DNA of 64,000 bases from Tritrichomonas musculus (lineage: Eukaryota; Parabasalia; Tritrichomonadida; Tritrichomonadidae): contig JAPFFF010000013.1 of the NCBI GenBank assembly GCA_039105265.1, positions 806,001 through 870,000 of the forward strand, given 5' to 3'. The translations under genes were made by a program, and so were the position numbers. Below the pieces are notes generated by a model. The model saw only the letters and a program-made list of their open reading frames with translations. It did no database searches and was not told where the DNA came from. Positions 52,095 through 63,300 of this stretch are shown one piece after another. The first letter of the stretch is position 1. Each line of letters opens with the position of its first letter.

Positions 52095-52513
52095 ATTCTG
52101 ACCGTAACCACTTTTGGATAGGACTGTATATATTAAATAAACCAATTAATCACACAAAAATAATTGAATAAACTCATAGAATGTGCATCACAAAAAATGG
52201 AATATATTTTTTATTTCACAAAATTGAATAAATTATGAGTTCTCAAGAATACTTGAGCACAATAAAAAAAAATTCAAGATAATATTAGGGCTGAGATAAT
52301 TGACCTTGAAAATAATGGCCATCCAACCGTCAAAGACATTGAAAACAAAATGATATATCAAAAGGATATTGTAAAAATTGAGATATAAGATACTAAAAAG
52401 TGATCAAAAAAGTGATGATCTTTCAATTTCTAATGACAGATTTGTAATAATTGAAATCGTTCTAAAGAAAAAGTGACCTCATTAAAAAAGGGCACGAATT
52501 TCATTTTTTTATA
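52095..52513. other. Intergenic with a short coding remnant
   Basis: About 52236-52387 on the plus strand reads MSSQEYLSTIKK, then in a shifted frame RAEIIDLENNGHPTVKDIEN, before a stop. It is protein-like but unassigned. The remainder is AT-rich. Confidence 0.3.
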
Positions 52514-55500
52514 ATGAATGTTTTTTTTAATGTGTTTAAAAAAATATTTGGAAATAAACTAATTAAAAAAGATCATGAATTGCACGATGATGATGATGAT
52601 GAAGATGAAGATGATGATGAAGATGATGAAGATGATGAAGATGATGACAAAATAAAAGACTATTTTAAAGATATTAATGAAATATATGAAAATATTATTG
52701 ATTATTTAGAAAATGAACAAAATAACAATGAAAAAGAAATCCAAAACCCAAACTATACTTTTATTGATCAAGATATTATAAATGACAAATATAAATTAAA
52801 TTTTCTCTTACATTTACTTTGTAAAATAGCAGAAAATCATAATAGATCATTCAATTTAATCAAGAAAATAGAAAAAATCATTTTATCATTGAAAAAAGAA
52901 ATTAATAATAATTATACAAATGATCAAATTTTTGATATATTTAAAACCAGCAAAAAATTGCTTTATTTTCTTTTCAAAGAAAAAATAATCATTTCTGATA
53001 AACATATTTTTAATATTATGAACGATTATAAAAACTCATTAAAAAACTATCCACAATTTTTTTATCCAGAATTCAAATTATTTTTCACTGACGAATTAAT
53101 TAAAGAATACAAAATAAACGAAATGAATTTTATAGAATTTGAAGAAAAAAGAGAAATTGGCGAAAATGATTATTATATATATCAATTAATTCGTGATGAT
53201 TTGGTTGATGAATTTATCGTTTATATTACAAAAACAATATTTCATTAAATAGCAAAATTCATTCTTCAATTTTTGAAACAAATGAATTTTTGATTGATAA
53301 AACGCCGACATTTCTTGAATATGCAACATTTTTTGGATCAATTCAAATTTTTCAATTTATCAAATTAAATAGCATTGAATTAACTTCTTCATTATGGTTA
53401 TATGCAATTCATGGGAAAAATCCCGATATAATCCATCTTCTTGAAGAAAATGGTGTTATTCCAAATTCATATAAAGAATGTTTATTAGAATCAATAAAAT
53501 GCCATCACAATGAAATTAAAGAATATTTTCAAACTAATTATAGAAATGAAATAAATGATTCAGATATAGATATTTTAAAACAAAGTATTAAATCATATAA
53601 TTGCATTGGATTATCTGAAAAATTCATTAAAAGATCAGATGTATTTTATTATTTATGTAAATATGATCATGTTGAATTAGTACAACTAATTATCGAAAAT
53701 AATAAAATTGATATTAATTGGCAAAGAAAAAAGCAGAGATTTAAAAAGGATGGCTTTGAAAAAATGTTTACAAATTATCAAAAACATAACATTGAAAAAA
53801 AAAGTGAAGACTCTAAAACGCCATTAATAGCAGCTATTGAAAATAGAAATAAAGAAATTATTGAAATACTATTAAAACAAAAAACAATCGATATTAATGT
53901 AAAATATGAATCATATTATAACTTTTATTCTGATGGGGAAAAAAACTGATTATTTGGGAGAAGAGTCCAAATCAATATTATTTTTAGCTGCAGAAAAAGA
54001 TTATGCAGAAATAGTGCAAATTTTAATTAACAGAAACGACATAAATGTAAATGAAATAAGTGAAATATATGGACCTATAGGCCAATCATATGCATATATG
54101 ACCAAAAAGTTAACAGCATTGCATATAGCAGTTGAAAATGAGAATTTTGAATCAATAAAAGTGTTATTGAGTGCAATAAATATTAATACAAATTGCATTG
54201 AATACGATACAATCCCATTGAGAGGAATTAAAGAAAAAACTCCATTAATTATTGCTATTGAAAAAGAAAATTCAAATATTGTACAGCTCTTATTATCAAA
54301 ATCAGAAACTAATCCAAATCAAATATATTATTATTATGATCACAAAGTTCCATGTGAAGGTAGCTCCTATGATGAGCTATATTCAATATTAACTCCATTA
54401 CAATTAGCTATAGAAAAAGAAAACAAAGAAATCATTCAAATATTATTGGATACAAAAAAAATAATAATAAATGATAATGGATTTAAAACTAGTTCATCCA
54501 ATAGAGGAAGATTCATAAATAAAACGTCTGAAGCTGCTTTGCATATGGCAGTTGAAAAAAATAACTTCGATATTACTCAAATGTTATTATCTTATGATGG
54601 AATAAATGTAAATTCATCTGCAATTTATAATCAACGTGATAATGTGAATATTATACTATTCGAAAAAACACCTTTATATATTGCGATTGAAAATGAAAAT
54701 ATAAAAATTATTGAACTACTTCTTAATAATAATAAAATTAATAAAAATATTGAATTGTACAGATACTAATTTAATATCGTAACGTAATTTTTTATCGTAA
54801 CGTTATTTTTTTTATTAGAAAAATTTTAAAATATAAAAATCTAATTTTCTAAATATGTATTGAAGATAATTTATTATAAATTATATCAATATATTTGTTA
54901 CGTAATAAGTAATATATCATATCATAATAAATATGAAATTGTTCCATATTGAGTGAGTTTTTCATTAAATTAATCAAAAAAATAAAAATGAATTATTTCA
55001 TGATACATCGAATTACCTTTCAATTTAAACAAATACATAGCATCTATATGCAATAGCAATTAATATTTCTTCATAGTGATTAATTGTAAAACTATTCGAT
55101 TGTGATAAAATAGAACAAAACAAAATTAAACGACCGTTTAAAATTATATAAAAAAATAAATGTGTCTTTTTTGCAAGCTTAAGTTTTTAAAATCAGTTGA
55201 TATTTTAATATGTATAACCCATATTATAAATAAGTATTTATCCGGATTAAATTCTATTATTTATGTTTTCTTTCTTAATTAAAATTTTTGATTATTTGTT
55301 TTTTAAATTTCTCAATAATAAGTACCTCAGTAATTTTTATAAAAATCAGTATTATCTTCAATCATTCAGTATTAATTGCATATAACAGATTATATATTTC
55401 TAATAATTCATGAAAATAATATTTTATAAATGAGATATGTGCATTTTGATTGAAACAAGCCAAATTTCAGAAATATTTCAAACGTACATGATAACTTTTT

Positions 55501-56611
55501 TAATTATTATTTTCGAAGAGAATTATATATATCAAATGTTTTAGGCTAGTATTTAGATATTAAAGACTCCTTAAGAAACTTTAATTTCTTTTTCAATCAT
55601 ACTTTTTTAAAAAAAAATAATTATTTATTTAATATTAAATTTTTCATCAAATCAACTCAATAACGCAAATTAAAACATTTATCATGACATTTAATTGTCT
55701 CTATCAATGTTTAAAACCATATTTTTTTCTGTAAATAGTAAACAAAAATTTGGAGAAAATAAGAATTTTAAACTTTTCACAGTTGTTCGAATAATCTAAA
55801 TTTTTTTGTTCTCCTTCCTATTTTTTCATGATATAATTATTAATATTATTGATAGTTCACTGCCAACTATTATAACATATTTGTTATTTTAGAAAAAATC
55901 CTATTGGAAACTTTAAAAATAGATCACCTTGTTTTTGATTCTATATTTGAAAAATTTACTTAAATAAACTGTCTTTTTGAATTCAAAAGTAAATGTTAGA
56001 ATTACAAATGTATTGTATTTTGTCTATAAATCTAAAAATATGGTATTCTTTTAAATATAATAAGGATTATTGATAGAAATACTATATTTTATTTTTTAAT
56101 ATAATTTTAAACGGTCGTTTAATTTTGTTTTGTTCTATTTTATCACAATCGAATAGTTTTACAATTAATCACTATGAAGAAATATTAATTGCTATTGCAT
56201 ATAGATGCTATGTATTTGTTTAAATTGAAAGGTAATTCGATGTATCATGAAATAATTCATTTTTATTTTTTTGATTAATTTAATGAAAAACTCACTCAAT
56301 ATGGAACAATTTCATATTTATTATGATATGATATATTACTTATTACGTAACAAATATATTGATATAATTTATAATAAATTATCTTCAATACATATTTAGA
56401 AAATTAGATTTTTATATTTTAAAATTTTTCTAATAAAAAAAATAACGTTACGATAAAAAATTACGTTACGATATTAAATTAGTATCTGTATATCACGAAA
56501 CGTAAATTTGGTGATGAAAAAAATACTTATGAAAAAACAAATGCTTTAGAATTGGCTACTAAAAAAGGAAACTCATCTATTATCAATATCTTAAAAAAAA
56601 GGGACAATTGA
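52514..56611 (+). pseudogene. DUF3447/ankyrin gene broken by two frameshifts and a transposon
   Basis: The reading frame from ATG 52514 has an Asp/Glu run of about 25 residues and the DUF3447 N-terminus, stopping at 53248. It resumes in another frame (53290-53949: SIFETNEFLIDKTPTFLEYA, ATFFGSIQIFQFI, first ankyrin). It then shifts again near 53936-53945, in a G4-A7 run, to the ankyrin frame ending at 54769 (HIAVENENFESIKVLL, LYIAIENENIKIIELLL). At 54758 a foldback element is inserted; the last ankyrin (LELATKKGNSSIINILKK) lies beyond it and ends at 56611. The first shift lies in an A-run near 53235. With one TA of the insertion site counted, the two ends are in the same frame. Non-functional as it stands. 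Confidence 0.85.
54760..56488. mobile_element. Mariner-like foldback element (1,729 bp) with about 400-bp arms
   Basis: The inverted arms 54760-55160 and 56088-56488 are almost identical. The ends read CAGATACTAATTTAATATCG...CGATATTAAATTAGTATCTG, with TA on both sides (54758-54759 and 56489-56490). The inner 930 bp is AT-rich, has no transposase frame and is non-autonomous. A TA duplication with 5'-CAG ends is the Tc1/mariner pattern, as in the element at 35565-36628; their sequences otherwise differ. Confidence 0.88.
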
Positions 56612-57062
56612 TAGCATTGTGTACTAGATTTTCATGTCCAAACGAATTTACATTGAAAAAGTTATGAAACTATCCCTGTCTTCTTTCAATTTTGGACAGG
56701 ACTGTCCACAATTGAGAGTGGACAGTCAAACCTAGATTTTGTACTAAAATAAAAAAAATTGAAAATTTTAAAATTGAAATAAATATTTTTTTGTCAAAAA
56801 AATTGAGAGAAAAAATAATTGGCTGACATTTGAATTTAAGTTTACAAATAATTTACAATTTTCATGGTTTAAATCAGATATTCAAAAGAAGAATCATTTA
56901 ATCCTCTTCTATTTAAATTTATCTTGTTAAAAAAAAAAAAAGCGTTACAGATTATAATATTCATGTAATTTTTACCAATTTTCAAAAAAAAAGATTTTAA
57001 ACTGTGTTTTTTTTTTTTGCATTAATGAATAATAGATATACTTAACCATTCTTATGCTTCAT
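56612..57062. other. Intergenic DNA
   Basis: AT-rich, with no gene seen. A GGACAGGACTGTCC palindrome-like phrase lies at about 56694-56707, with GTGGACAGTC shortly after. Confidence 0.5.
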
Positions 57063-60000
57063 TTACACTGAAGCCTCATTTTCACTTGGTAGTTCTTTGC
57101 TCTTGCATTTTTTAATAAGGAAATATTCACCAACCATGAGTGCTGCCACAGCTACGATGCAAGCAATAACAATTCCTGCAATTGCACCACCACTTAATTT
57201 CTTATCTTTCTTTTCTTTAATTGTGTAAGAATCTCTATTTTCTTTGATAACTAAATTAAACAACTTTTCTTCTGAGTCGCTTTCAATAGGAACGCATTCT
57301 TTATCGTTAAAGTAGAACCCAGCCAAATGAACTACATTTGACCATTGTTGACATTGTGTTTCATTAACTTCACTTAAAATAACGAAATCATTATGTTCAC
57401 TAACAATGTCTGATGTATCTTCTGGATCTTCAATTGTTATGCTCTTTGGAGGTGATGGTAAAAATGAGTGATAAAATGGAACTGAATCTGAATCAAACTC
57501 TGAATTCAAAACATTCATCTTATAAATTACATCAGCATTTGTCATATTGGTTGAGTCATGCAAGTATACGTTTCCTGGTTGCTTAATAACTAAACTTTCT
57601 AAGATATTTAATTTGTAAAGATCGGATTTAGAGCCTTCGGCAATTACTTTTCTAACATCTATGTAAAGGCGTTCTGATGATGATGATGATGATGAATCTT
57701 CTTTCCTGACTGCAACTTCAGAAAATGATCCCAATAAATCAATTTCATCAATTGTTATATTTGTCATATTGACACCAACCATCAAATTCAAAACACAATT
57801 AGTTTTGATAGTTGAGTTTAATTCAATCGTTTTTTGGTCATTTGTTTCTATATTGCAATATGAATTGTGATATGTCCTTTCACTTCTACTAGAATCAAAT
57901 TTCATTGATCTCAAAGAAATTTTTGCTTTTTGTTTGCCAAGTAAATCAATTGTTGTTGCGTAGTTTGTATCCCCACTGTATTGACCTTGATGTACATCTA
58001 GGTTTAAGATATCTCCAACCAAATTAATTGTTCCTTTAGGATATTTGATATATTGATTTGGAGCTATATTGTTATTAAATGGTACTGGTCCATTACCTTC
58101 TTTGTTAATTGTATAAATATAGTCTATTTCTTCTGATTCAATTGGGACATCATTCAATCTTCTTTCAATTGTTTCGTGAATTACATCTTGATCATCAGAA
58201 CGTAATTCAATTGGATCTTTAGTTTCATAGTTTCTACCTTGATCTGGAACATCAAATAACTGATAATTAACATTATAAGTACAAAATATTTTGCTATTAT
58301 AGGTACTTTGCACCGTAATGGTTGTGTTTTCTGATAAACCAATTGGAGCTGGACATTTGGGAACAGCATCTGAATCATATCTTAATTCCTCAAAGTTAGT
58401 TGCATTGAATGCATAGCTCCCAATTTCAATACTGCAGCTTCCTTCAAAATATACTCTCTCAAATCCTGAGCATCCGCTAAATGAATAGGCACCAATATAT
58501 TGAAGGGTTGAACTTAATTCCAAACTTTCATTAAATCCTCTACAGTTATAAAATGCATAATCACCAATATAAGTTGTGCTCCATGATATTGACAATTGGC
58601 CTTTGAGTCCATAGCAATTATAAAACGCATATTTTTCAATTCTTGTTGGAATTCCAAGATTTAATAAACCATCAAATCCTGTGCATCCATAAAAGGCATA
58701 TTCTTCAATAATATATTTGCTAGAATATTCTTCTATGTTGCTATTATATGGGTAATATTTTAATCTGATATCCAAAGAACCTTTTAAGCCAGAACAAGAG
58801 TAGAAGGAGTATTTTCCAATTGATTGAATATACCTAAGAGTAAGAGTTCCATCAAATCCGGTGCATTTGTAAAATGCATAATCATCAATAATGCAAAATT
58901 TAGTATTTCTATTGCCATTTTCGTAATTATCGTCACTCTTGAAATATGATGAATTTCGAATTTCCAAAGATCCTTTCAATCTTGAGCATTCAAAGAATGA
59001 GCATTTCCCTATATAGCCAATTCTAGCTCCAAGAGTCAAAGTTCCATCAAAGTTGCTGCACTTATAAAATGCATAATTGCCAACTGTGTTTAAGTTATCA
59101 GAGAAATAAATGGATCCTTTCAATTTTGAGCATTCATAAAATGCATATGATCCCACGTCGGTCAAAACGCTTGGGAATAATATTTCACCTGTCAGTCCTG
59201 TGCATTGATAAAATGCAAAATTAGGTATTTCAAGAAGTCTCTTGCAAAGAGTTAATGCATTAAATCCACTGCATTTATAAAAAGCGCCTTCATTTAGTTT
59301 TTCTACATAACTAATATTGAGACCACCAGTAAATCCAGAGCATCTATCAAAAGCATAAGAATCAATCAATGACATATACGTAGTTGGTAGATTTAATGAG
59401 CCTTTAAAGCCTGTGCATCTGCAAAATGCGCTTTTTCCAATAACATCAATTGTATCAGGGAAATCTAAGGATCCAGATAATCCACTGCATCTATTAAAGC
59501 ATCCTTCGCTAATTTTAGTAATACCATCCAATAAAACTAGTTTTGTAAAGCCAGAACAGCATGAAAATACGTAAGATCCAACTTCAGTTAAAGTTTTGTT
59601 AAGTGTTAATGTGCCGGTAAAACCTGTACAATATTCGAATGCTCTTTCACCAATGGTAGTAACAGATTCTGGGAAAGATAATGATGTTCCAAGTGAAGTA
59701 CAATTAGAAAATGCTAATTTTTGAATTGTTGTGAATTTATCTGGAAATTCCAGAGGACCTCTCAATGAAGTGCATAATCTAAAAGCCCCAGTTTGGATAG
59801 AAGTAAGGGTCTCAGGAAATTCTAATGGACCTCGTAATGAAGAACAATTATAAAATGCATAAGGACTAATTATTTTGATTGAGTCATGGAATGAAATATT
59901 AGATATTGTTGTGCAATCGGCAAAGAAATAATTAGGGATGGTATTTATATTTTCTGTAAATGTTACCGTTCCTCTTAAAGATGTGCAATTCCTGAATACA

Positions 60001-63000
60001 CCGTCTCCTAATGTATTAATGTCAGAAGGGTAATTGAACTCTGTGATACTTGTGCATCCTCTAAATGCATAATTATTGATGGTTGTTATTGAATTAGGTA
60101 GACTTAAATTACCTCTAATTGAGGTGCAATATGAAAATGCATATTGGTCTATTGAAATTAAGTGATCTGATAAATTCAAAGCATTTATGCTAGAGCATGA
60201 TGAAAAAGTGTATTTACCAACAGAGCCAATATTTTCTGGTATTGTTAATGTTCCAGATAAGCCGGTACATAATTCAAAAGCATGATCTGCTAAACTCGTT
60301 AATTCTGAAGAAAAGACAATTGATTTAATACTTGAACATTCAGCAAATGCATATTGTCCTAAGGAGATAATTGTATCTGGAAGTGTCAAAGTGTTTGTTA
60401 ATCCAGAGCATTGTTGAAATGATGCATATCCAATAGAAGTAACTTGATCATGGAATTTAATGGATGTAATTCCTGTGCATGCAAAATAAAACTCCTTATT
60501 AATTGAAGTAATAACAGCAGGGATTTCTAAAGTTCCAGTTAGTCCAGTGCAATGTTTAAAGACACCGTTTCCTATTGACTCAATTTTTGTTGGGAATTTT
60601 ATCGTTGCAATTTTGGAACATGATGCAAAAGAATCTTCTCCAATGCTTGTCATTTCATCTGGCAAATTTAATGAGGTTAGGCCTGAACAAAGTTCAAATG
60701 CATAATCGCCAATTTCAATTAAATTTTTACCAAATTGTATTTGTGATAAACTGTAACAATTATAAAAAGCAGCTTCTCCAATTTTTTCAATTGAATCTGG
60801 AATCTGTAATGTACCTGACAACTTATTGCAATTCATAAAAGTTGAACTTTCAATTTTGGTAATCTTATTATTAAGAGTTAATGAAGTGAAATTGAAGCAA
60901 TCATTAAATGCATATTCTTTGATTTCTCCAACTGAATCTGGTATTTTTAATGAGCCAGAAAAACCATAGCACCCATCAAAAGCATTATAAGATATGTATC
61001 TTAAAGAAGATCCCAGTGTTAATGAAGAAAAGCTATAGCATTCAGCAAATGCATATGAGTATATATATTCAACTGAATCAGGTATTGTTAATGATCCTCT
61101 AATCATGGAGCATTCTTGAAATGCTGATGATCCAATTTCTGTCAGTCCTTTACTTAAAGTAAGGGAAGTCATGCTCTCGCAATCATAAAATGCATGATCA
61201 TTAATTATATTGACAGAATCAGGAATTGTCAAAGAAGCTAATTCCCTTAAACTTGCAAATGCATATGAATCAATAGTCTCTATTTTATTACCGAGAGTCA
61301 AAGACTTTACAGAATTGCAATACTTAAATGTATTTGATTTAATTTCTGTAATTTTGTTACCAATTCTAATGGAGGATAATTTTTCGCAATTATAGAAAGC
61401 TTTTTCTCCAATATTTTCAACAGTTTCAGGAAGATTTAAACTAGAAACAATACTGCGGCATTCTTCAAATGCACTATCTCCAATATTGACAATTGAATTT
61501 CCGAGAACTAAAGAATATAATGCAGTACATTGGTAAAATGCTTTCTCACCAATGTCTGTGACCTTGCTGCCAATTGTAAGGTTATTTAGAGAATCACAAT
61601 TATAAAATGCATTATCGCCAATAAATGTAACAGAATTAGGAATTGTTAGGAATCCACTTAGCTTAAAACATTGATAAAATGCTTCTTGTCCAATTTCTTG
61701 AAGGTTATTATTGAATCTGACAGAGGTTAATTGTTTGCAATTATAAAAGGTTGAATTTTCAATTGTTGCAAAATTGTTGGGGAAAACTAAATCACCACTT
61801 AGTTTTTCACAATTATAAAAGGCCTTGTTTCCGATATATTGAATGGAGGTTGGAATAGTTAATACTCCATACATTTTACTGCAATCGCAAAATGATGAGT
61901 TTCCAATTGTTTCAATTGAATTGGGAAAACCTGAAATCTCTTCTATGTTTTGACATTTATAAAAGGCAAAATCGCCAATGCTTTTAAGGATGGTGCTTAA
62001 CTTTAAGTAAGTTAATTTTCGGCATTGGCAGAATGCATATTCACCAATATCTGTAACCAAATTTGGTATAGATAATGAACTTGTGATCTGATAGCAATTG
62101 CAGAAGGCATGATTGCCAATGGTTTTGAGATTTTTACCAAAAGCAACTGAGAATAATTTTTCGCACTGGTAAAATGCATAGCTACCTATTGTCTCGACTG
62201 AATTTGGTATTGTTAAATTGTTAATGAGGTTGGTGCAATTTGAAAAAGCAGAATTACCAATTGTTTTAACACTCTTGCCAATTTGTAAATACTTTAAATT
62301 AGAGCATTGATCAAAGGCAAAATCGCCAATTGAAGTAACAGAATCAGGTATTACAAGTTTATTGTCATAGGCATAATTATAAATATAGCCTAGGTATATG
62401 CAATTATAAAATGCTTCATCACCAATAGATAGAAGGTTATCATTAAGGTATAGACCTCTAATTCCTTTGCAATTGTAAAAAGTTCTTGGCTCAATTGCTC
62501 TGACTGAACTTGGAATAGTAATTATTGAATGGATTTCTGAACAATTTTCAAAAGCGGAAGCACCAATTTCTTCGATGTTTTCCCCTAAAGTTATTGTTGT
62601 AATTCCTTCGCATCCTGCAAATGCCATGGCACCTATTTTTTTAACTGAGTCGCTAATTGATAATGATGTTATAGTGCATCCTGCAAAAGCACCTTCGCCA
62701 ATCTCTTCAAAAGCATCATCTGAAGGGAACGTAATTGAACTTAGTTTTTTGCAATTGTTAAATGCATTTTTACCGATTGATTTAAGATTATTTGAAAAGC
62801 TGATTTGTGTTAATTCTTCACAGTCTGCAAATGCGCTCTCGCCAATGGATTGGCACTTTGAATCTGAGCCTAAAGAAAAAGAAGATAATTTAGCACATTT
62901 GTAAAACGTTTGGCTAGATATAGCAAGTAATGAATCAGGGAGGGTTATGCTGGCAAGGTTTTCACATTCTGCAAAAGCAAGTGAGCCTATTGTTTTGCAT

Positions 63001-63284
63001 TCTGACTCTGCTTCAAAACTTAAAGTTGAAATACCTGTGAGTGAAAATGCAGAATTGCCAATAGAAGTTACTGATTTAGGAATGTTAAGGGTTCCTGTAA
63101 GTGCAGTGCATCCTTTAAATGATGAATCTCCGATTGTAACAATATTGTTCAAGTTTATATCTACAATTGTTAATTGGTCACAGTCTTTGAAATGGTTAGC
63201 ATCTATTGTTGTTGCGTCTTCCGCAATGTCCCAAGTGCATTCTTTAGCATATGAAAAAGACAGTAAGAAAAGAAAACTTAGCAT
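57063..63284 (-). CDS. BspA-like leucine-rich repeat surface protein (2,073 aa, membrane-anchored)
   Basis: From ATG 63284. It opens with a signal peptide (MLSFLFLLSFSYAKEC, likely cleaved after SYA). Residues about 20-1610 are more than sixty LRR_5/BspA repeats of 22-25 residues, such as LTIPNSVETIGSYAFYQCEK, alternating with LxSVxFGxNLxxIGxxAFxxC forms. Two longer inserts near residues 1440 and 1510 carry charged or Asn-rich loops. A non-repeat domain of about 400 residues follows. Then come a KKDKKLSGGAIAGIVIACIV membrane segment (about 2034-2057) and a short basic cytosolic tail ending ENEASV. The layout is that of trichomonad BspA-like surface adhesins, which face the host or environment. 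Uninterrupted. Confidence 0.92.
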   Translation of the reverse strand: MLSFLFLLSFSYAKECTWDIAEDATTIDANHFKDCDQLTIVDINLNNIVTIGDSSFKGCTALTGTLNIPKSVTSIGNSAFSLTGISTLSFEAESECKTIGSLAFAECENLASITLPDSLLAISSQTFYKCAKLSSFSLGSDSKCQSIGESAFADCEELTQISFSNNLKSIGKNAFNNCKKLSSITFPSDDAFEEIGEGAFAGCTITSLSISDSVKKIGAMAFAGCEGITTITLGENIEEIGASAFENCSEIHSIITIPSSVRAIEPRTFYNCKGIRGLYLNDNLLSIGDEAFYNCIYLGYIYNYAYDNKLVIPDSVTSIGDFAFDQCSNLKYLQIGKSVKTIGNSAFSNCTNLINNLTIPNSVETIGSYAFYQCEKLFSVAFGKNLKTIGNHAFCNCYQITSSLSIPNLVTDIGEYAFCQCRKLTYLKLSTILKSIGDFAFYKCQNIEEISGFPNSIETIGNSSFCDCSKMYGVLTIPTSIQYIGNKAFYNCEKLSGDLVFPNNFATIENSTFYNCKQLTSVRFNNNLQEIGQEAFYQCFKLSGFLTIPNSVTFIGDNAFYNCDSLNNLTIGSKVTDIGEKAFYQCTALYSLVLGNSIVNIGDSAFEECRSIVSSLNLPETVENIGEKAFYNCEKLSSIRIGNKITEIKSNTFKYCNSVKSLTLGNKIETIDSYAFASLRELASLTIPDSVNIINDHAFYDCESMTSLTLSKGLTEIGSSAFQECSMIRGSLTIPDSVEYIYSYAFAECYSFSSLTLGSSLRYISYNAFDGCYGFSGSLKIPDSVGEIKEYAFNDCFNFTSLTLNNKITKIESSTFMNCNKLSGTLQIPDSIEKIGEAAFYNCYSLSQIQFGKNLIEIGDYAFELCSGLTSLNLPDEMTSIGEDSFASCSKIATIKFPTKIESIGNGVFKHCTGLTGTLEIPAVITSINKEFYFACTGITSIKFHDQVTSIGYASFQQCSGLTNTLTLPDTIISLGQYAFAECSSIKSIVFSSELTSLADHAFELCTGLSGTLTIPENIGSVGKYTFSSCSSINALNLSDHLISIDQYAFSYCTSIRGNLSLPNSITTINNYAFRGCTSITEFNYPSDINTLGDGVFRNCTSLRGTVTFTENINTIPNYFFADCTTISNISFHDSIKIISPYAFYNCSSLRGPLEFPETLTSIQTGAFRLCTSLRGPLEFPDKFTTIQKLAFSNCTSLGTSLSFPESVTTIGERAFEYCTGFTGTLTLNKTLTEVGSYVFSCCSGFTKLVLLDGITKISEGCFNRCSGLSGSLDFPDTIDVIGKSAFCRCTGFKGSLNLPTTYMSLIDSYAFDRCSGFTGGLNISYVEKLNEGAFYKCSGFNALTLCKRLLEIPNFAFYQCTGLTGEILFPSVLTDVGSYAFYECSKLKGSIYFSDNLNTVGNYAFYKCSNFDGTLTLGARIGYIGKCSFFECSRLKGSLEIRNSSYFKSDDNYENGNRNTKFCIIDDYAFYKCTGFDGTLTLRYIQSIGKYSFYSCSGLKGSLDIRLKYYPYNSNIEEYSSKYIIEEYAFYGCTGFDGLLNLGIPTRIEKYAFYNCYGLKGQLSISWSTTYIGDYAFYNCRGFNESLELSSTLQYIGAYSFSGCSGFERVYFEGSCSIEIGSYAFNATNFEELRYDSDAVPKCPAPIGLSENTTITVQSTYNSKIFCTYNVNYQLFDVPDQGRNYETKDPIELRSDDQDVIHETIERRLNDVPIESEEIDYIYTINKEGNGPVPFNNNIAPNQYIKYPKGTINLVGDILNLDVHQGQYSGDTNYATTIDLLGKQKAKISLRSMKFDSSRSERTYHNSYCNIETNDQKTIELNSTIKTNCVLNLMVGVNMTNITIDEIDLLGSFSEVAVRKEDSSSSSSSERLYIDVRKVIAEGSKSDLYKLNILESLVIKQPGNVYLHDSTNMTNADVIYKMNVLNSEFDSDSVPFYHSFLPSPPKSITIEDPEDTSDIVSEHNDFVILSEVNETQCQQWSNVVHLAGFYFNDKECVPIESDSEEKLFNLVIKENRDSYTIKEKKDKKLSGGAIAGIVIACIVAVAALMVGEYFLIKKCKSKELPSENEASV

Positions 63285-63287
63285 AAT

Positions 63288-63300
63288 AAAAGTGAAGTGA
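63288..63300 (-). promoter_or_regulatory. Initiator-like TCACTTCACTTTT before the BspA gene
   Basis: On the coding strand TCACTTCACTTTT ends 3 bases before ATG 63284 and contains two overlapping fits to the trichomonad initiator TCA(C/T)T(A/T). The spacing to ATG is typical of this group. Confidence 0.55.

Noticed and set aside
60575-63300. Plus-strand open frames opposite the BspA gene
   Set aside because: They are antisense shadows of the LRR repeats, with composition set by the real minus-strand frame.
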